Shown here: positions 17,702 to 27,684 of the stretch, in pieces
Layout of the letters: each line of letters begins with the position of its first letter
Numbering within the stretch: the first letter of the stretch is position 1
From: JADJLQ01 sp044227925
Lineage (GTDB): Bacteria > Bacteroidota > Bacteroidia > Chitinophagales > Saprospiraceae
Assembly: GCA_044227925.1 (NCBI GenBank)
Contig: JBGAVW010000002.1
Span: 62,001 to 126,000 of the forward strand
Length of the DNA: 64,000 bases
Reading direction: 5' to 3'
Notes under the pieces: model-generated
What the model was told of the DNA's origin: nothing
Database searches by the model: none
Seen by the model: only the letters and a program-made list of their open reading frames with translations
Translations under genes and position numbers: made by a program

Positions 17702-18451
17702 ATGAATAAATACTTCGTTTTATTTTTCTTTTTTAGTCTCACCGTTTCGATAGGCAATACCCAGGACAGCTTATCTAAAGGGGAGCAACAAGTTATTCGC
17801 ATTTTTGGTGAGCTTTTTAATGAAGCCCGAAAAAAAGCTTTAGAAGATATGCGTACCAATGGCAATCGAAGTATCCTGGGCAATGCATTACGAGAAACGA
17901 TGGGTGGTATTGTCAATCGTACAAAGGATAGAATCCTCTCAAACGGGGTCGATAATTTACTCATTCCGCTTCCTGAAGCCCTTGATCAAAACAAGCAGAC
18001 ACTCATTACAAAAGGTAAAGCCAGTCTATTATCTGATTTTAAATCTTCACTATCTATCGCCGCCAAAAATGCCCTGCTAAACTCATTGTTAAAAATGGCG
18101 GAACAAGTAACGGAATTGGATGTACATGCTTTGGTAGATAAAGCAGACGACACATCATTAAACATTACCGATTTGTTTAAAAGCATGCAATATGCCAAAT
18201 TGGTAGCGATTTCAAAACCATTTGCTAAAACTGCATTCAAACTTTCGGGGGGCAAAAAACTATACAAAAAAATAGATAGGGAAATAAAAAGCTCAACCGG
18301 CAAAAAACTCAACCTGGACAATGAAGAATACCTGGCTAAAATAGCCACCGATATTTTCTTTGACTACCTGTCTGGAGAAGAAAAAAACATGAAACAAAAT
18401 CCAGTGAATATCCTGGATGGACTCATAGATATTTTATTTAAAAAAGGATAG
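17702..18451 (+). CDS. Secreted protein, possibly DUF4197-like
   Basis: 249 residues: signal peptide (YFVLFFFFSLTVSIGNTQ) and then an all-helical, lysine-rich soluble protein without cysteines. The middle (ALLNSLLKMAEQVTELDVHALVDKADD to LFKSMQYAK) recalls the DUF4197 family, in which a similar helical segment precedes a MTFxDA-like motif, but the match is weak. It is divergent from the membrane LuxR gene, with 56 bases between the two starts, and a near-consensus -7 (TAACTTTA, 17679-17686) lies upstream. Function unknown; periplasmic location is inferred from the signal peptide. Confidence 0.65.
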   Translation: MNKYFVLFFFFSLTVSIGNTQDSLSKGEQQVIRIFGELFNEARKKALEDMRTNGNRSILGNALRETMGGIVNRTKDRILSNGVDNLLIPLPEALDQNKQTLITKGKASLLSDFKSSLSIAAKNALLNSLLKMAEQVTELDVHALVDKADDTSLNITDLFKSMQYAKLVAISKPFAKTAFKLSGGKKLYKKIDREIKSSTGKKLNLDNEEYLAKIATDIFFDYLSGEEKNMKQNPVNILDGLIDILFKKG

Positions 18452-18559
18452 AGTAAACAGGCTTTCACTGTGAGCTCCAAATGATGCAAAACACTAAATA
18501 TGTCTCTCGTATCTAAAGGATGTAGTAATACAACTACTTCGTCATTTGCCAGTTAAAAT

Positions 18560-20713
18560 TTAGTTTTTCCTGGCTACTTTGCTCTTGTTACTCGTCTTGA
18601 TCATATCCTGGATGATATACGAACACTCCTCCAGGTATACATCTTTGCGAATATTTCTAAACCATTCGTCCTGTCTTTGTTTTAATAAAGTTTCGCTGGT
18701 AATCGATTTTTCCCGGTCAGTAAATTCAGCTGAAGGACTTGGTACTAATTTGGTAACCCGGTTGTTAAGTGAATTAAATTTATCAGACTCCAGGTCCCTG
18801 TTTTTTTCTTCCTTACGATAGGTATCGAGATTGAGGGATACTGTAGACATTTCTTCTCTTTTCTTTAACCGAATAGCATTTTCCTCCAATAATTTAAATA
18901 TAGTGCTGGTATCGGTACGGGCTTTGCTCATTGCCTTGATTTGATCCAGATTATCCACTACATATACATTTTGATTGTAGTTGAGTTTGTTTATTTCTGA
19001 CCATTCCAATGGATGGTCGTATTCTTTCTCACCTATATTGAGGTATTTGAAATTGTCTGACAATACAATATCCGGATTGACTCCCCGCAGTTGGGTGCTT
19101 CCACCATTGATGCGATAAAAGTTTTGCACCGATATTTTGATTTCTCCTAATGGTTTGTATTGCTGTAATCCATTTACCATTTTATCCAATGGAAAAAATC
19201 GCTGTACAGTACCCTTACCAAAAGTGCTTGGCGAACCAACAATGACTGCGCGCTTATAATCCTGTAAAGCAGCAGCTAATATTTCAGATGCAGAAGCACT
19301 GTATGTATTAGTCATTACCAATATAGGACCATCATATTGCACTGCACTGTTGCGATCGTTCATTACATATGGATTTCCGGTCTTAGATTTTACCTGCACT
19401 ACCGGACCCGTTTCGATGAATTCACCGACCATGTCTACTACTTCAGTAAGTGAGCCTCCTCCGTTATATCTCAAATCAAGAATAATTCCTTTGGCACCTT
19501 TTGCCTGGCATTTGGATATTTCGTTAGCAACATCACGGGCACAACTTTTACCATTGCTATCATCAAAATCAGAATAGAATGCGGGTAAGCTTACGTATCC
19601 TATTTTTTCTGTAGAACCCGGTATTTCAATAATTGAAGATTTGGCATAACCCTCCTCTAATATCACTTCATCTCTGATCAGGTGAATATCTTTAAGGTTG
19701 CCATCTTTTTTCTTTACTGAAATGGTTAGCCCGGTCCCTTTTTTGCCTCTTATATAAGTGATTACTTCATCCACTCTCAATCCAATCACTTCTTTAGGTT
19801 CACCCCCATCCTGAGTAACGCGTAATAGCAAATCGTCTACTTCCAATTCTCCATTTTTGGCTGCGGGGCCACCCGGAATGATGCTGGTGACTTTAGTAAA
19901 TTCTTTTTCCTGTCCAAGCCTGGCACCAATGCCTTCATACTTGCCTGACATATTCATATCAAAATCTTCCTTGTCTTTGGGGGAAAAATAATTAGTATGT
20001 GGATCAAAATACCCGGTGATCGCATTGAGATAAGATTCAAACCATACTTTATCATCCAGTTTTTTTAATCTGAAAAAATAGTCGTCGTATGTTTCCTTTA
20101 CTTTTTCAAGAGTTTCTTTTTGTAATTCAGTTACCGACTTTTTATTTTTAGTTTCTTTTTCCTGTATATCTAATTTTTCAGCCATTCGTGATACCACTTC
20201 ATATTGAATCAATTTTGTCCAGGTATTCTTTAAATCCGCATCATTTTTGGAAAAATTCGATTTTTTAGGATCAAGTTCGATGGTCTGATTTGCTTTTAAA
20301 TCCAATGGTTTAGAAACTGCCTCTTTATAATATATCTCGGATTTGATCAAAGCATTACGAAATAATTTAGTGCTTAGATAGAAAAAATCGAGATTACGAA
20401 CTTTTATATCATCATCCAGCTTGGTTATATATCCCTTGAGTTGATCTATGTCGGATTGAATGAAAATTCTCTTTGATCCGTCTAACGCGTCTATATAAGA
20501 ATTGTATACCGCTTTGGAAAATTCATCATTCAACTGCTGAGGCCTGAAATGCGCCTGCTCCAGCGCTTGCAATACGGTGTGTAAAATGACCGCTTCTTTA
20601 CTCCCATCTGTTTTGGTGTTTGGCTTTTTGGCCACAGTAAACAAATACATAATAGATACTATGCCAAAAGCAAGAAATGAACCTCTCATAAGCCACTTGA
20701 TAAAATTATTCAT
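18560..20713 (-). CDS. prc: Carboxy-terminal (tail-specific) processing protease Prc, S41 family
   Basis: 717 residues, close to the full-length Prc/Tsp size. An N-terminal membrane anchor (~residues 9-26) is followed by a helical domain, a PDZ domain (~235-330, IPGGPAAKNGELEVDDLLLRV), the S41 catalytic core and the long C-terminal helical domain typical of Prc. The catalytic serine is the middle Ser of SASASEI (~residue 471) and the general-base lysine lies in TFGKGTVQ (~498); DLRYNGGGS is also conserved. Expected role: periplasmic trimming and turnover of envelope proteins, including murein hydrolase control. Upstream and downstream neighbours are not obviously cotranscribed. Confidence 0.93.
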   Translation of the reverse strand: MNNFIKWLMRGSFLAFGIVSIMYLFTVAKKPNTKTDGSKEAVILHTVLQALEQAHFRPQQLNDEFSKAVYNSYIDALDGSKRIFIQSDIDQLKGYITKLDDDIKVRNLDFFYLSTKLFRNALIKSEIYYKEAVSKPLDLKANQTIELDPKKSNFSKNDADLKNTWTKLIQYEVVSRMAEKLDIQEKETKNKKSVTELQKETLEKVKETYDDYFFRLKKLDDKVWFESYLNAITGYFDPHTNYFSPKDKEDFDMNMSGKYEGIGARLGQEKEFTKVTSIIPGGPAAKNGELEVDDLLLRVTQDGGEPKEVIGLRVDEVITYIRGKKGTGLTISVKKKDGNLKDIHLIRDEVILEEGYAKSSIIEIPGSTEKIGYVSLPAFYSDFDDSNGKSCARDVANEISKCQAKGAKGIILDLRYNGGGSLTEVVDMVGEFIETGPVVQVKSKTGNPYVMNDRNSAVQYDGPILVMTNTYSASASEILAAALQDYKRAVIVGSPSTFGKGTVQRFFPLDKMVNGLQQYKPLGEIKISVQNFYRINGGSTQLRGVNPDIVLSDNFKYLNIGEKEYDHPLEWSEINKLNYNQNVYVVDNLDQIKAMSKARTDTSTIFKLLEENAIRLKKREEMSTVSLNLDTYRKEEKNRDLESDKFNSLNNRVTKLVPSPSAEFTDREKSITSETLLKQRQDEWFRNIRKDVYLEECSYIIQDMIKTSNKSKVARKN

Positions 20714-20986
20714 GAATATAAACAGCTAAAATGCGATAATAATTTGAAATAATATGTTTTGAAATGCTTAAAATTGAAAAAACCAGGGCGAAACACGCTG
20801 GGTTTGTGACCACGCTGTCATTTCTGACTTCACGATAAACGAAATGCTGCATCCACTCTCTTACATATAGTATAAAACAAAATTTGCCAATCATTATACT
20901 TATGATGCATTTTTAAATATTCAACATACAATAGTGCTTAGTAATCATTAGATTAGCACATATATTAATGAATAATTAAACTAAAA

Positions 20987-22492
20987 ATGAAGAAAATAGT
21001 TGAGCAGGAAATGAAAAATAAAACTACTGAGAGCAAATTAAACTTCAAAGATGTTGGCGATAATCGAAGGTCCTTCCTCAAAAAATCAACCTTGGGTGGC
21101 ATGTCTCTGGCAGGTATGATGACATGGTCTACCCCTGAATTAATAGAAAAAACCACCTCCAATATATCCCGATATGGTGCACCTACTGACCTCAGGATCA
21201 CCGATATGCGATACACCACTGTGGCCAATGGCACCGGGGCCACAAATGCACGAAATGTAATCATACGTATCGATACCAATCAAGGCATCTACGGTCTGGG
21301 AGAGGTACGTGATGGCGGTGACTATAGATATGCATTATTCTTAAAAAGCAGATTGCTCGGTAAAAACCCAATAAATGTAGAAATGCTGTTTAAGATCTTA
21401 AAACCTTTTGGCGGGCATGGACGAATGGGTGGAGGTGTATCTGGCGTAGAGATGGCACTTTGGGATCTTGCCGGTAAAGCGTTTAATACTCCCGTATGGG
21501 CTATGCTGGGTGGCATGTATCGGGATAAAATCAGATTGTATACCTATATTCCCAATTCCGGTGGTAAGCCGCTGGCTCAAATAGATCATTCCGAATTTAA
21601 GGCAGATGTTCAGCGCAGGATGGTTGACCAGGGATATACCTGGCTCAAAATGCATCCCGGGCTTGAAAAAATATTTGATATCCCTGGCGCCATTACCGGT
21701 ATGAACCAAGTCGATAGTTTTAAAGACAGGGTAAATCCACAGCAAAATTATTTATCTTATCAAAATACAAAACATGATTTTTCCCCAATACAGGTTACTC
21801 AAAAAGGCATCGATGAATTGGTAAAATATTCAGAATATATACGCAGTGTGGTCGGCTATGACATTCCATTATCTATAGATCACCTCGGGCACTATGATTT
21901 AAATAATTGCATCAAAGTATGCAAAGCCCTGGAAAGATTCAATTTTGCTTCGGTAGAAGATCTGTTGCCCTGGACAGACATGAAAAAATTTAAGCAAATC
22001 ACAGATAATATCACAATCCCCACTATGACCGGAGAAGATATCTATCTCAAAGAAGAATTCAAAAAACTCGTAGATCATCAAATAGTGGATATGGTGCATC
22101 CTGACATGGGCACATCAGGAGGCATATTGGAAACAAAACGAATTGGGGACTATGCAGAAGAAGGCAATACGGCTATGATGCTGCATTTTGCCGGAACCCC
22201 GGTGTCATTTATGGCCAATGTACACTGTGCCGCTGCTACTCAAAACGTACTGGCACTGGAAATGCCCAATCAAGTATCAGATAATGCCTGGTGGCCCACC
22301 TTAGTCAAAATGGTAGGCAAACAACCACTATATACTAAAGGATATGCAAATGTGCCGATGGATGCACCAGGTCTGGGCATCGAATTGAATGATGAAGTGA
22401 TGAAACAACATTTACATGCAGAAGATAAATCGTATTTCGAACCCACTCCGCAGTGGAACGCTATCCGATCACACGACAGATTGTGGAGTTAA
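20987..22492 (+). CDS. Tat-exported enolase-superfamily (mandelate racemase/muconate lactonising) enzyme
   Basis: 501 residues. After a polar leader of ~25 residues comes a twin-arginine signal (NRRSFLKKSTLGGMSLAGMM). The body is an enolase-superfamily enzyme: N-terminal cap (~65-190), then the barrel with Lys in WLKMHPG, candidate metal ligands Asp in SIDHLG, Glu in VEDLLPW and Glu in TGEDIYL, and His in MLHFAGTP. These are D-galactonate/mandelate racemase-like positions, so the reaction is probably abstraction of an alpha proton from a sugar acid. Export to the periplasm is unusual for this superfamily but frequent in Bacteroidota and planctomycete-type sugar clusters. Confidence 0.87.
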   Translation: MKKIVEQEMKNKTTESKLNFKDVGDNRRSFLKKSTLGGMSLAGMMTWSTPELIEKTTSNISRYGAPTDLRITDMRYTTVANGTGATNARNVIIRIDTNQGIYGLGEVRDGGDYRYALFLKSRLLGKNPINVEMLFKILKPFGGHGRMGGGVSGVEMALWDLAGKAFNTPVWAMLGGMYRDKIRLYTYIPNSGGKPLAQIDHSEFKADVQRRMVDQGYTWLKMHPGLEKIFDIPGAITGMNQVDSFKDRVNPQQNYLSYQNTKHDFSPIQVTQKGIDELVKYSEYIRSVVGYDIPLSIDHLGHYDLNNCIKVCKALERFNFASVEDLLPWTDMKKFKQITDNITIPTMTGEDIYLKEEFKKLVDHQIVDMVHPDMGTSGGILETKRIGDYAEEGNTAMMLHFAGTPVSFMANVHCAAATQNVLALEMPNQVSDNAWWPTLVKMVGKQPLYTKGYANVPMDAPGLGIELNDEVMKQHLHAEDKSYFEPTPQWNAIRSHDRLWS

Positions 22493-22552
22493 AGTATACG
22501 AAAAGCATTTTACAGCAGCAGGTCTCGTATCTGTTGTACCCTGTTATACCCA

Positions 22553-23776
22553 TTATATAATCACAGTGTATAAATCCACCTCCCCTTTATTTTTCGCATT
22601 TACCTTCCCTCTATACTTACATGGAATTATATCCTTGACCAAATTATGAGTAGCACCTGAAATATTTATTTCATTTATCATACCGGATTGCTCCATTCTT
22701 GCAGCCATATTTACATCATCGCCCCATACATCATAAGCAAATTTTTGGGTTCCAATAATACCGGCAATGGCTGATCCGGAATGGATTCCTATACGAATGG
22801 AAAGTGGGATGCCATTGGATCTGTTTTTGTTTATGCATTCAAGTATTTCAATACCCGCTCTCACCGCATGCAGTGCGTGATCCTGATCTGTCCGCGGCAA
22901 TCCGCTTACGGCCATATAGGCATCCCCAATCGTTTTTATTTTCTCCATTCCATATTTAAGCATGATCTGATCAAATGCCTTGAAATAATGATGTAATAAA
23001 TCGATGAGTTCTACCGGGGTGATCCGCTCGCAGTATTTCGTAAACCCTACAAAATCAGTAAAAAGAATAGATACATTTTGATAGTATTGGGCTTCTGTTT
23101 TTCCGTCTTTAATCAAATTTTGGGCTATTTCTGCCGGCAGGATATTGAGTAACAAAGCATCGGTTTTTTGCTTTTCTGATTCTAATTCCCTTTTTTTCTC
23201 TTTTAATTGATCATTGGTTTTGATTAATTCTTTTTTATAAACCAGGCTCATGAAAAAAAATGTACTGACTAATCCAATAAAACTGTTAAGATAAAACAAG
23301 TCATAATATTTAAATTGGTACTTCTCAGCAAATACATTGCCCTTAAAAATAGATTCAGATAACAATATGAACAGCAAATCTACGACTAACCAACCTCCTG
23401 CCCACTGTGGCTTAGAAAACAATAAGGATACTACCGGTACCATGCTAAGCCAAGGGAAAACCGGAGAAGTAGTACCTCCCGTATAAAAACACAAGATGAC
23501 AATGCCTGTAAACCCGATCGTTGCAATATAATTTCCAATAAAGTCAGGTGAGACTCCGTAGCTTAAAAAAACAAATGACATAGAAAATGCCAGTATCAAG
23601 CCGAGCTGGATAAAAACCCCACCCTGAAAGCCTATCCAGATGGCATTGAAGATATACAGTGCCATAAAGAGAATAGTAATCCCGGCACCATTTATAATAG
23701 TAGAAACCTGATCTCGCTTATCCTCATGATAACGAGCGATAACAGTGGAATAAAATTTGTTTTTAAACGAGTTCAT
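22553..23776 (-). CDS. Membrane adenylate cyclase, class IIIa-like
   Basis: I start at the ATG at 23776; a GTG four codons upstream is possible. The 407-residue protein has about six membrane helices (to ~residue 170), a coiled coil (KKRELESEKQKTDALLLNILP) and a class III catalytic domain (~210-405). All catalytic residues are visible: metal Asp in FTDFVGF and IGDAYM, adenine-specifying Lys in EKIKTIGD, Asp in YDVWGDD, transition-state Asn/Arg in DVNMAARME. Lys with Asp indicates ATP as substrate. The membrane region resembles MASE-type sensors. Product cAMP would act on Crp-like proteins, but no target is evident nearby. Confidence 0.9.
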   Translation of the reverse strand: MNSFKNKFYSTVIARYHEDKRDQVSTIINGAGITILFMALYIFNAIWIGFQGGVFIQLGLILAFSMSFVFLSYGVSPDFIGNYIATIGFTGIVILCFYTGGTTSPVFPWLSMVPVVSLLFSKPQWAGGWLVVDLLFILLSESIFKGNVFAEKYQFKYYDLFYLNSFIGLVSTFFFMSLVYKKELIKTNDQLKEKKRELESEKQKTDALLLNILPAEIAQNLIKDGKTEAQYYQNVSILFTDFVGFTKYCERITPVELIDLLHHYFKAFDQIMLKYGMEKIKTIGDAYMAVSGLPRTDQDHALHAVRAGIEILECINKNRSNGIPLSIRIGIHSGSAIAGIIGTQKFAYDVWGDDVNMAARMEQSGMINEINISGATHNLVKDIIPCKYRGKVNAKNKGEVDLYTVII

Positions 23777-24249
23777 TATCTGAATCACTTAATCCTACGA
23801 AAAAATCTGCAGGTTGGATTTTGAGTTGATTTTAGGTCATAATAAAGTTTTTTGGGGAAAAATTGCTCTTCTTGTTTCCATATTAAATTTAATAACCTCT
23901 CGCCACAGATTCAGAATACGGCTGTCGGCAAGGCAGCATAAGAGATCCTTTGGGTCATTGCTGGCAAGTTCAAAAGAAATTGGGAATTACAAACGATTGA
24001 TTTCCAATACGAAAATCAAATCAATTAATGTTTCAATTTGTACATACCCGGCTACCGAAATGCACATTTGCCGGGATATGGTCAACCTGAAAAAATGTAT
24101 TTCTAAAATTATTTTCTGCTAAAATGACTGGTACATGAAAATGTATAAGCACGAATAATATGCCATAATGACACAAAAAGACCGGTTGGAACATAAGTTG
24201 ATGACGAAAAATTGATAAAATTTATTTTTAAACCTTAAAATTTTGAGTT
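23777..24249. other. Gene-free stretch before hsp20
   Basis: 473 bases with no gene I can support. Open frames on both strands are short, start at non-ATG codons and resemble no family. One minus-strand stretch of about 50 codons (around 23840-23990) has protein-like codon use and could be a decayed remnant, but I cannot name it. No tRNA-like fold was recognised. Confidence 0.5.
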
Positions 24250-24693
24250 ATGTTACCTGTAAAAAGTTCAATCTTACCAACTGTCTCAAGATTTTTTGAT
24301 GACGATTGGAATCTGTTATTTGATTGGTCAAATCGCAATTTTTCAAACACAGCTACTACTGTTCCATCAGTAAATGTCAGGGAAAATGATGATGAATACC
24401 TGGTGGAAATGGCGGTACCTGGTATGAAAAAAGAAGATTTCCAAATTGAAGTAAACAATAATGTGCTTACCATCCGGAGTGAGGTAAAAAATGAGCAGGA
24501 AAAAAAAGAAGGGGAAACGTATACCAGGCGGGAATTTAGTTATCAATCCTTCTACCGATCATTTAACCTAAACCATCAGGAAGTGGATGAGTCTAAAATC
24601 AAAGCCACTTATAAAGATGGTATTCTTTCCGTGGTACTTCCCAAAAAAGAAGAAGCAAAACCCAAACCATCCCGCAGCATTAAAATTTCTTAA
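24250..24693 (+). CDS. Small heat-shock protein Hsp20
   Basis: 147 residues, the usual size of an IbpA/Hsp20-type holdase chaperone. The alpha-crystallin domain spans about residues 33-132, with NVRENDDEYLVEMAVPGMKKEDFQIEVNNNVLTIRSE and the closing signature KATYKDGILSVVLPKKE; the short C-terminal tail lacks a clear IXI motif (it ends RSIKIS, where IKI may serve). It binds unfolding proteins without ATP. A DegP-type protease follows 73 bases downstream, but a strong terminator separates the two, so they are probably independent units with a common envelope/heat stress theme. Confidence 0.93.
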   Translation: MLPVKSSILPTVSRFFDDDWNLLFDWSNRNFSNTATTVPSVNVRENDDEYLVEMAVPGMKKEDFQIEVNNNVLTIRSEVKNEQEKKEGETYTRREFSYQSFYRSFNLNHQEVDESKIKATYKDGILSVVLPKKEEAKPKPSRSIKIS

Positions 24694-24707
24694 TTCTTTG
24701 TTTTTTG

Positions 24708-24735
24708 AGGGGAGATCAGATCTCCCCTTTTTTTA
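24708..24735 (+). terminator. Intrinsic terminator after hsp20
   Basis: A perfect 9-bp stem (AGGGGAGAT at 24708-24716 with ATCTCCCCT at 24720-24728), loop CAG, then a run of T residues. It lies 14 bases after the hsp20 stop. Confidence 0.88.
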
Positions 24736-24766
24736 ATTTTTATTACACTTTTAAGAGGCATCAAAT

Positions 24767-26296
24767 ATGAAAAAGAATTTATTTTTTTCAGGCTTGATAG
24801 CTTTCGTAGTAAGCATTTCAAGCATAGGAATATATTCATGGATGAGTAATACCCGCAAAACTGTAAAAATTGAACACATCAACAGTGTACCTGGCAAGCC
24901 GGCGGTATTCACCCTCGACCAGAACGGAAAAGCCATACCACTTGATTTCAATGAGACAGCAGAAAAAGTGCTCGATGGGGTGGTGCACATCAAATCAACC
25001 CATCTCTACGCTGGCAACAGTCAAAGTCTGCAATTCAGAGGAGGATTGGATCCATTCAAAGATTTTTTTGGAAATGAATTTGAACCATTTTTTGGGCCTC
25101 GATTTCGATTTGAATCTCCGAGATCAAATCCGCCCTCCAATGAGCCTCCCAGTCAGGTGGGTACCGGATCCGGAGTGATCATCAGTAAAGATGGGTATAT
25201 CATTACCAACAATCATGTGGTTGCCGAAGCCGATGATATTGAAGTAACATTACATGACAACAGAACTTACAAAGCTACCGTAGTGGGTACGGATCCATCC
25301 ACTGACTTGGCTTTAGTGCAAATTAAAGAAAAAAATTTGCCTACAGTACCTTTTGTCAATTCCGATGATGTACATGTAGGTCAATGGGTATTAGCAGTAG
25401 GTAACCCTATGGGATTAAACTCTACCGTCACAGCAGGGATTGTAAGTGCCAAGGGGCGTAGCATCAATATTTTGAAAGATAAGTATGCTATAGAAAATTT
25501 TATCCAGACAGATGCTGCAATCAACCCAGGAAATAGCGGTGGAGCATTGGTTAATCTCGAAGGTGGCCTGGTTGGAATCAATACCGCAATTGCCAGCCCC
25601 ACAGGCACCTTTGCAGGTTATGGTTTCGCCGTACCTTCCAATATCGTGAATAAAGTGATTAAAGACCTGCTGGAATATGGTACTGTCCAGCGCGGTGTTT
25701 TAGGCGTCATGATCAGAACCATTGACGGTAACCTTGCTAAAGAAAAAAATCTGGGCATAACTCAGGGCGTCTATGTCGACAGTCTGATGGAAAATAGTGC
25801 AGCAGGAAAATCCGGAGTAAAGCCGGGAGATGTAATATTAAAAGTAAATCAAATGGCAGTGAAGTCCTCACCAGAATTACAAGGTATAATAGCCCGGTAC
25901 AGTCCAGGTGAAGAGGTAACCCTTACAATCAACCGGAAAGGAAAAGAATCTGATATGAAAGTAAAACTAAACAACAGAGAGGGTAATACTGAATTAGCTA
26001 ATAAAGATAACCGTGAAATATTAAAAGTTTTGGGTACTGAATTGGAAGAAGTCAATCAAAGCCAGGCAGATCAATTAAATATTGAAGGAGGAGTAAAGGT
26101 TAAAAAATTATATGCCGGTAAATTGAGAAAATACACCCAAATGAGGGAAGGCTTTATTATAACTGCTATTGATGGCAAACCTGTAAAATCCGTAGATGAT
26201 GTAGTAGCATTATTGGAAAAAAAGAAAGGAGGTGTGATGCTTCAGGGGGTGTATGAAGAAATACCCGGTGAATATTTTTATGCTTTTGGTATTTAA
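24767..26296 (+). CDS. Periplasmic serine protease DegP/HtrA family
   Basis: 509 residues. One N-terminal membrane segment (~5-25, an uncleaved anchor or signal), a flexible region, then the trypsin-like domain with catalytic triad His150 (TNNHVV), Asp180 (STDLALVQ) and Ser257 (NPGNSGGAL). Two PDZ domains follow (~285-385 and ~415-505), as in DegP/DegQ rather than single-PDZ DegS. The LA loop is rich in Phe and Pro (GGLDPFKDFFGNEFEPFFG), typical of Bacteroidota members. Expected role: degrade or refold damaged envelope proteins. Strong terminators flank it on both sides, so it is monocistronic. Confidence 0.93.
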   Translation: MKKNLFFSGLIAFVVSISSIGIYSWMSNTRKTVKIEHINSVPGKPAVFTLDQNGKAIPLDFNETAEKVLDGVVHIKSTHLYAGNSQSLQFRGGLDPFKDFFGNEFEPFFGPRFRFESPRSNPPSNEPPSQVGTGSGVIISKDGYIITNNHVVAEADDIEVTLHDNRTYKATVVGTDPSTDLALVQIKEKNLPTVPFVNSDDVHVGQWVLAVGNPMGLNSTVTAGIVSAKGRSINILKDKYAIENFIQTDAAINPGNSGGALVNLEGGLVGINTAIASPTGTFAGYGFAVPSNIVNKVIKDLLEYGTVQRGVLGVMIRTIDGNLAKEKNLGITQGVYVDSLMENSAAGKSGVKPGDVILKVNQMAVKSSPELQGIIARYSPGEEVTLTINRKGKESDMKVKLNNREGNTELANKDNREILKVLGTELEEVNQSQADQLNIEGGVKVKKLYAGKLRKYTQMREGFIITAIDGKPVKSVDDVVALLEKKKGGVMLQGVYEEIPGEYFYAFGI

Positions 26297-26309
26297 AGTT
26301 TAATCATTC

Positions 26310-26343
26310 AAAGCAGGTGAAGATGGCCAACTTCACCTGCTTT
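26310..26343 (+). terminator. Intrinsic terminator after the DegP gene
   Basis: A perfect 13-bp stem (26310-26322 with 26331-26343), 8-base loop, followed by a T-rich stretch. It begins 14 bases after the stop codon. Confidence 0.85.
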
Positions 26344-26472
26344 ATTCTTCAGATTTATCCATCTTTTCCGATAGCAGGCTCAAAGGATCATCCAGGATTA
26401 CCAGAAAGCAGATGCTTTCAATAACAGTATCTCAGTTTTTTATTATATTCATCTTCTCATTCACATCATTTT

Positions 26473-27525
26473 ATGAATCGAAGAAATTTTATCCAATCTG
26501 CTGCCATGGCCACTTCAATTACCGGTTTCAATATCTTGCACGACGATACCAAATCTCAAACTGATCCCTCCATCATTGGTCATAATAGTCATCGGTATCG
26601 CGTAGTCAAAGGTTGGGGTATGCTGGATGCAGGCAAAAATCCTGTAAATGACTGCCATGAAATGGTCGAGGATTCCAAAGGCAGACTAATAATGATTACG
26701 AATGAAACAAAAAACAATGTACTGATCTACGACAAATCAGGCAAGCTTTTAGAATCGTGGGGTAATAGTTATATTGGTGGGCATGGGCTTTCCATAAGTA
26801 ATGAAGGTGGGGAACAATTTTTGTTTATATGTGACCCGGAAAGGCACCAGGTGATCAAAACCGATCTCAAAGGAAAGGAGCTGATGATCATTGACTACCC
26901 TAAAGAGACAGGAGTATATCCCTATCCCACAAAATTCAAGCCTACGGAGTCAGCCATTAATCCTGCAAACGGGGACATTTATATAGCAGACGGCTATGGA
27001 TCAAATTATATTATTCAATACGACCATAAAGGGAAATACATACGCCATTTTGGGGGGTCCAGTGCTGAAAATGTGAACGAAAAATTTGATTGTTGTCATG
27101 GTATCATTGTAGATACACGAAGCAAGCCTGCTTCGACTTTAATCATTACAGACAGAAGGCATAATTGTTTAAAGCGTTTTACATTAGATGGCAAATATCT
27201 TGAAACCTATAATTTACCAGGTTCCTATATCTGCAGACCGGTGATTAGGGGAGAATATACTTTTGGGGCTGTTTTCAGATCAGGCAACGATGGCTGGAAT
27301 TATTCCGGTTATATTCAAATACTGGATAAAAACATGAAAGCAATCTCTACACCGGGCGGTACAGAACCAGTATACCTAAACGGAAAATTGCAAAAACAAT
27401 TTAAAGATGACCCCGGCAATGTATTTATGCATCCGCACGATGTCTATATAGATAGTGATGAAAATATATACGTGCCACAATGGTATAGTCAAAAAACGTA
27501 TCCTGTAAAACTGGACCGGGTATAA
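26473..27525 (+). CDS. Tat-exported NHL-type beta-propeller protein
   Basis: 350 residues with a twin-arginine signal (NRRNFIQSAAMATSI). The body is a six-bladed propeller resembling NHL/peptidyl-alpha-amidating lyase-like proteins: repeated blades such as NVLIYDKSGKLLESWG and YIIQYDHKGKYIRHFGG, and a closing IYVPQWYSQK. Such proteins are found with secreted oxidoreductases and sugar enzymes in Bacteroidota, but no reaction can be assigned. It lies on the same strand as the aldo/keto reductase gene downstream, 159 bases apart, which has its own -7 element. Confidence 0.75.
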   Translation: MNRRNFIQSAAMATSITGFNILHDDTKSQTDPSIIGHNSHRYRVVKGWGMLDAGKNPVNDCHEMVEDSKGRLIMITNETKNNVLIYDKSGKLLESWGNSYIGGHGLSISNEGGEQFLFICDPERHQVIKTDLKGKELMIIDYPKETGVYPYPTKFKPTESAINPANGDIYIADGYGSNYIIQYDHKGKYIRHFGGSSAENVNEKFDCCHGIIVDTRSKPASTLIITDRRHNCLKRFTLDGKYLETYNLPGSYICRPVIRGEYTFGAVFRSGNDGWNYSGYIQILDKNMKAISTPGGTEPVYLNGKLQKQFKDDPGNVFMHPHDVYIDSDENIYVPQWYSQKTYPVKLDRV

Positions 27526-27652
27526 CCTGGTATTTAAATAAAGAAGGCAATCATTAGCATTTTAAAAAGCAAAGAACCAGATTAGCACGGCATACAATTT
27601 AAGGTAATATTGTTTTTTTTATAATCTGACGGCAATACGTTTTAAATAGAAG

Positions 27653-27660
27653 TATGTTTG
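27653..27660 (+). promoter_or_regulatory. -7 element for the Tat aldo/keto reductase gene
   Basis: TATGTTTG matches TAnnTTTG exactly, 24 bases before the ATG at 27685. It overlaps the alternative TTG start at 27658, which argues for the later start. Confidence 0.45.
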
Positions 27661-27684
27661 CCTGTAATTACACCATTTATACCT

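Noticed and set aside
23814..24122. 102-codon plus-strand frame before hsp20
   Set aside because: Composition and starts are not gene-like, no domain, and a competing minus-strand stretch looks equally open.
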